Source: Anaerolineaceae bacterium UBA700 (GTDB lineage: Bacteria; Chloroflexota; Anaerolineae; Anaerolineales; Anaerolineaceae). Taken from it: a stretch of 6,502 nt of DNA. Below are positions 1 to 5,073 of the stretch, in pieces (position 1 is the stretch's first letter; every line of letters starts with the position of its first letter). The notes under the pieces were generated by a model. The model was not told where the DNA came from. It did no database searches and saw only the letters and a list, made by a program, of their open reading frames with translations. Made by a program: the position numbers and the translations under genes. The stretch lies in NCBI GenBank assembly GCA_002298885.1, contig DBMK01000092.1, positions 1 through 6,502 of the forward strand, in the 5' to 3' direction.

Positions 1-18
1 CGCATATTTTTTAACCAT
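1..18 (-). CDS. Possible 5' end of a further minus-strand gene (partial)
   Basis: Reading leftward, the response regulator stop TAG is followed at once by another TAG and then ATG GTT AAA AAA TAT GCG (M V K K Y A), open to the window edge. An AAGGA ribosome-binding-like stretch lies 8 nt before this ATG, inside the last codons of the response regulator. That arrangement is typical of a tightly coupled downstream gene. Only six codons are visible, so no product can be named; a start here is an inference from spacing and RBS alone. Confidence 0.22.
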
Positions 19-21
19 CTA

Positions 22-396
22 CTATTTCCTTTTATCCATCGCTTCCGCGATCGCCTTCTTCACCTCGGCCAGTGTCGAAGGCTTGAACAGGTAGGCGTCG
101 GCCCCGCGCCGCAGGGCCTCATCCACGGCCACGTCCGCCGTCTCCGCCGAGACCATCACCGCCGGCACGTTGTTCCAGCCCACCTTGCTGCGGATGAAGC
201 TCAACAGTTCCATCCCGGAGACCTCGGGCATATTCACGTCGATCAAAATAATGTCCGGCTTCTCCCCGCGCAGGATGGCCATGCCCGCCGCCCCGGCGTT
301 TGGGAACGCCCGCAGCTCGTAGCCCGACAGGCGCATCATCCTGTCCATGGCCTGCGTGATATCCGGATCGTCGTCCACCATCCAGGCAGTTTTCAT
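22..396 (-). CDS. Single-domain response regulator (CheY-like receiver)
   Basis: This is a stand-alone phosphoacceptor receiver domain of 124 aa with no output domain. It should take phosphate from a histidine kinase and signal by protein-protein contact in the cytoplasm. All hallmark residues are present: the acidic cluster D8-D9-D10, the phosphoacceptor D53 (in LIDVNMP), S83 at the switch Thr/Ser position, the aromatic Y102, and K105-P106 (in FKPS). The ATG at 396 is chosen because KTAWMVDDD places beta-1 directly at the N-terminus. No clear Shine-Dalgarno precedes it. The gene is cut off from uvrC by a strong terminator and has its own candidate promoter. It may be co-transcribed with a gene starting at 18. 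The partner kinase is not in the window, so the pathway is unknown. The receiver call is firm; the role is not. Confidence 0.93.
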   Translation of the reverse strand: MKTAWMVDDDPDITQAMDRMMRLSGYELRAFPNAGAAGMAILRGEKPDIILIDVNMPEVSGMELLSFIRSKVGWNNVPAVMVSAETADVAVDEALRRGADAYLFKPSTLAEVKKAIAEAMDKRK

Positions 397-405
397 ATCA
401 GCTAT

Positions 406-434
406 ATTTTATCCGCCATTTTATTGAATGTAAG
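406..434 (-). promoter_or_regulatory. Candidate promoter of the response regulator
   Basis: On the minus strand a -35-like CTTACA (434-429, 4 of 6 to consensus) and a -10-like TAAAAT (411-406, 5 of 6) are separated by 17 bp. The predicted transcription start is only about 3 nt before the ATG at 396, so the mRNA would be nearly leaderless, in keeping with the missing Shine-Dalgarno. This is consensus matching by eye in an AT-rich gap and is weak evidence alone. Confidence 0.3.
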
Positions 435-483
435 TAAAAATGACACGAAAAATATGAAGCAACTATCGTGCCAAAGAATGAAT

Positions 484-531
484 AAAAAAATTTAGAGTTT
501 TTTGGCGGAATATCCGCCAAAAAACTCTAAA
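484..531 (-). terminator. Rho-independent terminator downstream of uvrC
   Basis: A perfect 19-bp stem (arms 491-509 and 513-531) closes on a 3-nt loop. Read on the minus strand it is followed by seven consecutive T residues (490-484). The loop-proximal stem is GC-rich (GGCGGA/TCCGCC). It sits 52 nt after the uvrC stop, in the right orientation for uvrC. On the plus strand the stem is followed by A residues, so it should act in one direction only. It separates uvrC from the response regulator gene. Confidence 0.8.
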
Positions 532-540
532 AAATTACTT

Positions 541-577
541 CTCCCCCTTCCCTGAAGGGAAGGGGGCCGGGGGGTTA
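541..577. repeat. C-rich palindromic repeat (REP-like)
   Basis: A perfect 10-bp stem (543-552 with 557-566) closes on the loop TGAA and is followed by GGCCGGGGGGTTAGG. It begins 6 nt beyond the uvrC stop codon on the minus strand, between the gene and its terminator. The compact palindrome plus a G-rich tail and the absence of a T tract fit a dispersed extragenic palindromic repeat better than a terminator. From memory, similar CCTAACCCCC-type palindromes are common in Chloroflexota and cyanobacterial genomes; this was not checked here. Confidence 0.6.
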
Positions 578-583
578 GGTCAA

Positions 584-2455
584 TTACTCGATCTCCAGTG
601 ACGATTTAATCGTCTGTGCGATCTCCGGCGTGATCCCTCGGATCGCCGTCAGCTCCTCCAGCGTGGCTTGCTCGATGCGCTCAAGCGTCTCGAAGCGCAT
701 CAGCAGCGCCTTGCGCCGCGCCGGGCCGATGCCCGGGATCTTATCCAGGCGCGAGGCCAGCCCCAGCCGGGTGCGCCGCTTGCGGTGCGCCGTAATCGCA
801 AAGCGGTGCGCCTCGTCGCGAATGCGCTGGATCATGTAGAACCCCTGCGAATGGCGCGGCAGCAGCAGGCTCTCCTCACGCCCCGGCAGGAACAGCTCCT
901 CCTGCTGCTTGGCCAGCCCGGTCACCGGCACCTTACCGGTCAGCCCGAAGCGCTCCAGCACGGTCACCGCCCGCCCCAACTGGCCCTTGCCGCCGTCCAC
1001 GATCAGCAGGTCCGGCAGCAGGGCAAAGGACGGGTCGGGCTTCTTGCCGGGCGCCTCGCTCTTTTCCTGCATCCCCTGCCAGCGCCGGAAGCGCCGGGTG
1101 AGTACCTCTTCCATGCTGGCGAAATCGTCCGGCCCGGTGACGCTTTGGATGTTGAAATGGCGGTAATGCTTCTTGCTCGGAACGCCCTGCTCGAACACCA
1201 CCATGCTGCCCACCGCCGCCGTGCCCTGGGTGTTAGAGATGTCGTAGCACTCGATCCGGTTGGGCGGGGCCGGCAGGCTCAGGGCCTGCTGCAGCTCGCC
1301 CAGCGCCTCTGTCTGCTTGTTGGTGTCCATCTGCCACTGCGCCTTCAGCGCCGCCAGCGTCTCGGCCGCGTTCTCGGCGGCCATCTTCAGCAGCTCTTTT
1401 TGCTGACCGCGGTGCGGCACGCGGATCTCCACCTTTTCGCCGCCGCGCCGGGTGTTCAGCCACTCCTGGATCACCTTCATTTCCTCGATATCGTTGGGCA
1501 GCAGCAGTTGCTGGGGCACGTTGGGCACCTGGTCGTAGAACTGCTTCAGGAACTCGCCCACCACCTCGCCGTCCTGCTCGTCCTCGGTGCCTTCCAGGAT
1601 GAAGTACTCGCGCCCGATCAGCTTGCCCGCCCGGATGAAGAATACCTGCACGCAGGCCTCGCCGTTGGAGCGCGCCATGGCGATCACGTCCGAATCCTTG
1701 TAATCGCTGGAGAAGATCACCTTCTGGCGCTCGACGATCTGCTCGATAGCCCGCAGTTGGTCGCGCAGAGTGGCCGCCCTCTCGAATTTCAGCTCCTCCG
1801 AGGCCTGCTCCATCTCCTTCTGCAGGCGCTGCACGATCGGTTCGCTGTGGCCTTCCAGGAAGCGGCACAGGTCGTCGATCACCTGGCGGTAGCCCGCCTT
1901 GCTCACCGCCCCGATGCACGGCCCGCTGCACAGCTTGATATCGTAATACAGGCACGGCCGCGGGTCCTTTCCGGTGATCTCGCGGTCGCAGGTCAGGTAG
2001 GGGAACACCCGCCGCAGCACGTCCAGCGTCTGGTATACCGCCCAGGCGCTGGTGTACGGCCCGTAGTAACGGCTGCCGTCGTTGGCCACCTGGCGGGTCA
2101 CCGTCACCTTGGGGAAGGCCTCGGCCCAATGCACCTTAATATACGGATAGCGCTTGTCGTCCTTCAGGCGGATGTTGTAGTGCGGCCGGTGCTTCTTGAT
2201 CAGGTTCATCTCGAGGATCAAGGCCTCGAGTTCTGAGCCCACCACGATCCATTCGATGTGCTCGATGTGCCGCACGAGCTGGCGCGTCTTCATGTCGTGC
2301 CCGGCCGGATCGTGGAAGTACGACCGCACCCGATTGCGCAGGTTGATCGCCTTGCCCACGTAGATCACGTCGCCGGCGCTGTTCTTCATGATGTAGCAGC
2401 CCGGCTTCGTCGGCAGGGTGTCCAGAATCCCCTGGATGTGTTCTGAAATGGCCAT
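584..2455 (-). CDS. uvrC: UvrC, excinuclease ABC subunit C
   Basis: This is the dual-incision nuclease of nucleotide excision repair, which is recruited by UvrB and cuts 3' and then 5' of a DNA lesion. The 623 aa are full length for the family. Domains in order: a GIY-YIG nuclease (about 14-95; G19-C20-Y21, Y32-V33-G34, R42, catalytic-type E82); a four-cysteine cluster C156, C168, C176, C180 matching the Fe-S ligand spacing known in UvrC; a UVR/UvrB-binding coiled segment (about 207-242); an RNase H-like nuclease with D405 (in CYDISN), D487 (in IVDGGKGQL) and H550 (in DEAHRFA); and tandem helix-hairpin-helix motifs (about 570-620; IPGIGPARR, IRGITPEIA). The start at 2455 leaves the normal short lead before the GIY-YIG domain. 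It has no Shine-Dalgarno and appears to have a leaderless promoter overlapping an SOS-type box. A terminator follows the gene. Confidence 0.98.
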   Translation of the reverse strand: MAISEHIQGILDTLPTKPGCYIMKNSAGDVIYVGKAINLRNRVRSYFHDPAGHDMKTRQLVRHIEHIEWIVVGSELEALILEMNLIKKHRPHYNIRLKDDKRYPYIKVHWAEAFPKVTVTRQVANDGSRYYGPYTSAWAVYQTLDVLRRVFPYLTCDREITGKDPRPCLYYDIKLCSGPCIGAVSKAGYRQVIDDLCRFLEGHSEPIVQRLQKEMEQASEELKFERAATLRDQLRAIEQIVERQKVIFSSDYKDSDVIAMARSNGEACVQVFFIRAGKLIGREYFILEGTEDEQDGEVVGEFLKQFYDQVPNVPQQLLLPNDIEEMKVIQEWLNTRRGGEKVEIRVPHRGQQKELLKMAAENAAETLAALKAQWQMDTNKQTEALGELQQALSLPAPPNRIECYDISNTQGTAAVGSMVVFEQGVPSKKHYRHFNIQSVTGPDDFASMEEVLTRRFRRWQGMQEKSEAPGKKPDPSFALLPDLLIVDGGKGQLGRAVTVLERFGLTGKVPVTGLAKQQEELFLPGREESLLLPRHSQGFYMIQRIRDEAHRFAITAHRKRRTRLGLASRLDKIPGIGPARRKALLMRFETLERIEQATLEELTAIRGITPEIAQTIKSSLEIE

Positions 2456-2461
2456 GATTTA

Positions 2462-2491
2462 ATTCTATCACAACCGAACAAGTGTTCTTAA
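2462..2491 (-). promoter_or_regulatory. Candidate uvrC promoter (extended -10)
   Basis: On the minus strand, TAGAAT (2467-2462, 5 of 6) is preceded by TGA, giving an extended -10 (TGATAGAAT). A weak -35, TTAAGA (2491-2486, 4 of 6), lies 18 bp upstream. Six nucleotides separate the -10 from the ATG at 2455, so transcription is predicted to begin at or next to the A of the start codon. This fits the lack of a ribosome-binding site. The assignment is by consensus only. Confidence 0.4.
2475..2488. promoter_or_regulatory. Putative LexA (SOS/DinR-type) operator
   Basis: The sequence CGAACAAGTGTTCT contains an exact GAAC-N4-GTTC dyad (2476-2487; five-base arms GAACA/TGTTC around AG). It matches the known Bacillus-type SOS box, CGAAC-RNRY-GTTY, through 13 positions and differs only at the last. 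It lies 20 nt before the uvrC start and overlaps the predicted -35 and spacer, where a bound repressor would block RNA polymerase. The lexA gene is not in the window, so the regulator is inferred. Confidence 0.6.
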
Positions 2492-2502
2492 AGAAAACTT
2501 TA

Positions 2503-2594
2503 TCCACGAATTACACGAATAGAAGCGAATGAGCGCGAATTTTTCTTATAAAAGAAATTCGCGCTCATTCGCTTCCATTCGCGAAATTCGTGGA
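2503..2594. repeat. 92-bp imperfect inverted repeat with phased CGAAT units
   Basis: The two arms pair as 2503-2512/2585-2594 (10 bp), 2516-2520/2577-2581 (5 bp), 2522-2530/2567-2575 (9 bp) and 2531-2547/2552-2566 (15 bp with a 2-nt bulge), with a loop around 2548-2551. Each arm carries four CGAAT (or ATTCG) units spaced 9 to 10 bp apart. It fills most of the 144-bp gap between the lipoprotein stop and the uvrC start. On the minus strand it is followed by a T-rich but interrupted stretch (AAAGTTTTCTTT), so weak terminator activity is possible. A related copy lies at 4324-4359. Confidence 0.8.
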
Positions 2595-2599
2595 AAGCT

Positions 2600-4321
2600 T
2601 TAAGGCAGATAGATGAAATTTTCCCCGTTCTCGACCCACACAATGGGTTGGCCGTCCTTGGTCACCCGCCAAAGACTGGAACCGTCCGCCCCAACGTATA
2701 AGGCAAATGCGCCGGACGGATCAACGAATACTCGCCGGCTGTTCCCGACCGGCGGAAGGGGCGCACCATCATTGATGCGCGGCTTGAATTGTACTGTTGG
2801 TGTTGGGCTGGGTGCTGCAGCCGGCGCCTTATCCCAGGGCAGCAGTTCTCCAGTTCGCCAATTCAAGGCAAACAAATCCATATCTTTGAAACACTGGCGT
2901 ATGTCCAGGCAAGCCACGACTGCGTCCTTATACGTTTCCAGCTTGTCCGGATCGGTGGGCACCGGTGAGCGCGCAACCAGAACCCAATCCGGGTGGCGGA
3001 AGGTACACGTCTGAAACGGATTTCCGCAAAGCCAGTAATCGTAGCCTGGATCGCTCAGGATTTCCTGCGTCTTACCGGTTGCCATGTCCAGGCGTAAGAT
3101 CTGACTGTTACCCTTGGGTAGGGGATTTAAGGTATTATCTACCGTAAACTCGCGCTGTTCGTATAAGATATGCGTCCCCGCTGGCACCCAGGTTGATGGG
3201 CTTTGCACGCCATAATTAACTTTAGGTGGATTAATTAATTGATCGGCCTGAGCCTGGTAGGCCCAAAAGGAACTGGAAATAAAGCCCTGGTAAGGGGTGA
3301 CCGGCACCATGAAGGCTGTGTGCGCCTGGTTCCAATCATATTCCCAGGCGTAATCGCCGGCATCCTGTTCCATGCCGGTCTTGAGGTCGACCATGATCGT
3401 AGCCCCGCCTTCACAATGGCCGGTGGTGGTGAACATTTTCCCATTATTTATAAACTCTGGGTAGAGGCTGTTCACCGACTTGGAATAGACCACCTGCATG
3501 CTGTTGGTGTCCAGGATTAAGAGCATGCGGGAGCAAAAATTTTCCATGTAAGTAAAGCTAAGGTAACGACCATCTGGAGAATACTTGAAATTCTGGCAGA
3601 GAAACATATCCCGATTGGGAGAGTCAGCGGGCATGTCCATAAAAAAATAGCATTGCTTCGGCAGCGATATTGTGTTCAATGCGGGGTTTGCAAAATGGAA
3701 ACCGTATTCCACCAGGCTGGGTTTTTGAAGCGGAGATTGAGGTATGAAAATTTTTGAGCTCTGCTTTTCGGGCGAAAGGCGGCCCATTCGCCTGCCATCT
3801 GGCGATATGGCCCATAACTCACTTCCTGTCCCCGGCCAAGGATTGTTCGCATCGATCATTTCCTTGAAATAATTGCTGTATTTCGGATAATTGAACGGGA
3901 ACACCCTGGCCTCAAACAGAATCAGGCCGTGCAGTTGTGAATTTTCCTGAGCTACATCGGCGGGGGAGATCGTTTGGCTCGGTTCCGGCTCAAGCCCAGG
4001 GATCGGAGTGGGTATAACTGCGGTCCGGCTGGGGGTCAAACTTATAAAAGTCGTTGCGGTTGGCGCCGGCGTCTTCGTTGGCGAAAGCGAGGATTGGACA
4101 GCAGTAGATGCTGGCGCAGGATTCCCTGCCGGCGTGGTAAGCTCAACATTCGGCAGCGGGTACGCACCCGGTAAAGGATAGGCTCCCGGCATTACGCTCG
4201 ATGTCGGGGTTAGAATCGTAAACGTTGGTGTTGGACCATTTGCTTGCGGAGAATCTGCTCTGCAACCGTTCACCAGCACAATCAATAAACAGCAAACAGC
4301 CAAAAGACAACCCTTTTTCAT
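2600..4321 (-). CDS. Predicted lipoprotein with Pro/Thr linker and beta-propeller-like motifs
   Basis: I do not recognise a named family. The 573-aa protein starts with a lipoprotein signal (KK, a hydrophobic stretch to residue 17, then V-N-G-C with lipid-accepting C20). It should be exported and anchored to the outer face of the membrane. Residues 22-118 are a low-complexity Pro/Thr/Ser linker that includes two tandem PGAYPL units (45-56). The remainder resembles a TolB/WD40-type propeller: ELWAISPDGRRMGRL (168-182), FKYSPDGRYLSF (245-256), a Pro-rich break at 499-509, and a last blade-like segment with DPSGAFALYVGADGSSLW (534-551). Eight further cysteines (224, 242, 263, 303, 432, 439, 471, 477) could form disulfides. 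The start at 4321 is set by the signal peptide; the RBS is weak. It lies 38 nt after the mgtC-like gene, and CGAAT repeats stop 2 bp from both ends. Its base composition looks less GC-rich than uvrC. Function unknown; binding or sensing at the cell surface is only a guess. Confidence 0.85.
   Translation of the reverse strand: MKKGCLLAVCCLLIVLVNGCRADSPQANGPTPTFTILTPTSSVMPGAYPLPGAYPLPNVELTTPAGNPAPASTAVQSSLSPTKTPAPTATTFISLTPSRTAVIPTPIPGLEPEPSQTISPADVAQENSQLHGLILFEARVFPFNYPKYSNYFKEMIDANNPWPGTGSELWAISPDGRRMGRLSPEKQSSKIFIPQSPLQKPSLVEYGFHFANPALNTISLPKQCYFFMDMPADSPNRDMFLCQNFKYSPDGRYLSFTYMENFCSRMLLILDTNSMQVVYSKSVNSLYPEFINNGKMFTTTGHCEGGATIMVDLKTGMEQDAGDYAWEYDWNQAHTAFMVPVTPYQGFISSSFWAYQAQADQLINPPKVNYGVQSPSTWVPAGTHILYEQREFTVDNTLNPLPKGNSQILRLDMATGKTQEILSDPGYDYWLCGNPFQTCTFRHPDWVLVARSPVPTDPDKLETYKDAVVACLDIRQCFKDMDLFALNWRTGELLPWDKAPAAAPSPTPTVQFKPRINDGAPLPPVGNSRRVFVDPSGAFALYVGADGSSLWRVTKDGQPIVWVENGENFIYLP
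4154..4189 (-). repeat. Tandem duplication encoding PGAYPL twice
   Basis: Two adjacent 18-bp units in the lipoprotein linker encode the same hexapeptide. The codons differ at five of six positions (GGA/GGT, GCC/GCG, TAT/TAC, CCT/CCG, TTA/CTG) and every change is synonymous. The peptide has been kept while the DNA diverged. Confidence 0.8.
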
Positions 4322-4323
4322 AC

Positions 4324-4359
4324 ATTCGTTTCCATTCGTGTAATTCGCGGATAAAGTAT
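4324..4359. repeat. Second copy of the ATTCG repeat, upstream of the lipoprotein gene
   Basis: This 36-bp stretch matches the reverse complement of 2495-2530 (the left hairpin arm) at 32 of 36 positions by hand alignment. It also aligns in direct orientation with the right arm, 2567-2597. It carries three ATTCG units at 4324, 4334 and 4343. It fills the gap between the mgtC-like stop codon (4360) and the lipoprotein start (4321), so it forms the 5' leader of the lipoprotein gene and supplies only a weak GGAAA as a ribosome-binding sequence. Confidence 0.75.
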
Positions 4360-4995
4360 TTAATACTTAATATCCCTGACATCCGGGTTTTGCAGCAGTT
4401 TATCCACCAGCGCCTCTTGCTTTTCAGGCGTGCCGACCACGTGCCAGGTGCAGCACAGCGTTTTCTTCGTCTTTGTCTTGCGGTGATGCAGCACGCGCAG
4501 CCCGGACTGCATAAACAGGTTCTCCACCTCCGCAAATTTTTCAAAATCGTGCGCCACGATCACATCGTATTGGCGCACCATGCGTCTTTTATCGATCCAC
4601 CCCTGCAAACGTGGAAAGATCCACAACACGATCATCGCCATAACCGTTCCCAGGATTGAGATTTCATAATAACCACCTCCCACAGCCATCCCCAGCGCGG
4701 CTGAGTACCACACCGTGGCCGCCGTGGTCAGCCCGGTGACCCCGAACTGGTCTTTCAGGATGGCTCCCGCCCCCAAAAAGCCAATACCGGTAACGATGTT
4801 GGAGGCAATCCGGTCCGGGTTGCCGCTCCCGCCGATTTTGATCGAAAGCAGGGTGAAGATGGTGGCCCCCAGGCAGATGAAGATGATCGTGCGAAACCCT
4901 GCCACCTTTTCACGGTATTCACGCTCCGCCCCGATCAGCCCGCCGATCAGCACCGCCAGCCCAATTTTGAGCAAGTCCTCCGCAGTAAATACCAT
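4360..4995 (-). CDS. MgtC/SapB family membrane protein
   Basis: This integral membrane protein of 211 aa belongs to the MgtC/SapB family, whose best studied member (Salmonella MgtC) supports growth in low magnesium and inside macrophages and inhibits the F1Fo ATP synthase. Family signatures are clear: GAEREYREKVAGFRT (22-36), DRIASNIVTGIGFLGAGAIL (61-80) and GLTTAATVWYSAALGMAVGGG (88-108). About four hydrophobic segments span residues 8-22, 36-52, 67-80/92-108 and 112-128. A soluble C-terminal domain follows (about 140-211), consistent with the ACT-like tail seen in many members. The ATG at 4995 is secured by a perfect Shine-Dalgarno. The lipoprotein gene starts 38 nt downstream and the receiver-DUF3052 gene ends 78 nt upstream, so co-transcription is possible. 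Magnesium-related function in this host is inferred from the family only; many members remain uncharacterised. Confidence 0.93.
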   Translation of the reverse strand: MVFTAEDLLKIGLAVLIGGLIGAEREYREKVAGFRTIIFICLGATIFTLLSIKIGGSGNPDRIASNIVTGIGFLGAGAILKDQFGVTGLTTAATVWYSAALGMAVGGGYYEISILGTVMAMIVLWIFPRLQGWIDKRRMVRQYDVIVAHDFEKFAEVENLFMQSGLRVLHHRKTKTKKTLCCTWHVVGTPEKQEALVDKLLQNPDVRDIKY

Positions 4996-4998
4996 GCT

Positions 4999-5007
4999 TC
5001 ACCTCCT
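4999..5007 (-). promoter_or_regulatory. Strong Shine-Dalgarno of the mgtC-like gene
   Basis: On the minus strand AGGAGGTGA (5007-4999) matches the complement of the usual 16S rRNA 3' end over nine bases. AGGAGG lies 6 nt before the ATG at 4995. It is the only textbook ribosome-binding site in the window and decides the start of this gene. Confidence 0.9.
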
Positions 5008-5013
5008 AATCGC

Positions 5014-5067
5014 GCTCAGCAGGGGTCTCCGACCCCAGCGCTGGCGGGTCGGAGACCCGCCAGGAGC
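5014..5067. repeat. Pair of mutually inverted hairpins (BIME/REP-like)
   Basis: Hairpin one is GGGGTC-TCC-GACCCC (5022-5036). Hairpin two has a perfect 10-bp stem (5041-5050 with 5054-5063) around loop GGA. A 13-bp core of the first (5023-5035) is the exact reverse complement of 5047-5059 hmm-free core in the second, so the two can also pair with each other around the central AGCGCT (5037-5042), with GCTC/GAGC (5014-5017/5064-5067) closing the outside. It fills the 78-bp gap between the receiver-DUF3052 stop and the mgtC-like start. No T tract follows on either strand. Confidence 0.75.
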
Positions 5068-5073
5068 ATTAAA

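Noticed and set aside
668..2236. Long plus-strand open frame (522 codons) opposite uvrC
   Set aside because: It lies wholly antisense to uvrC, is rich in Leu, Arg, His, Ala and Gln as expected of a GC-rich shadow frame, and shows no domain. UvrC motifs on the minus strand are unambiguous.
1233..2507. Minus-strand frames overlapping uvrC (about 298 and 123 codons)
   Set aside because: They are frame-shifted readings of uvrC with biased Gly/Arg/Ala content. UvrC itself is continuous, so there is no frameshift to explain.
2613..4174. Short frames on both strands within the lipoprotein gene
   Set aside because: They overlap the lipoprotein frame, have no ribosome-binding site or family features, and the lipoprotein has a clear signal peptide and continuous frame.
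5022..5063. Rho-independent terminator for the receiver-DUF3052 gene
   Set aside because: The stems are strong, but no run of T follows on the minus strand, and the mutual inversion of the two hairpins fits a repeat pair better.
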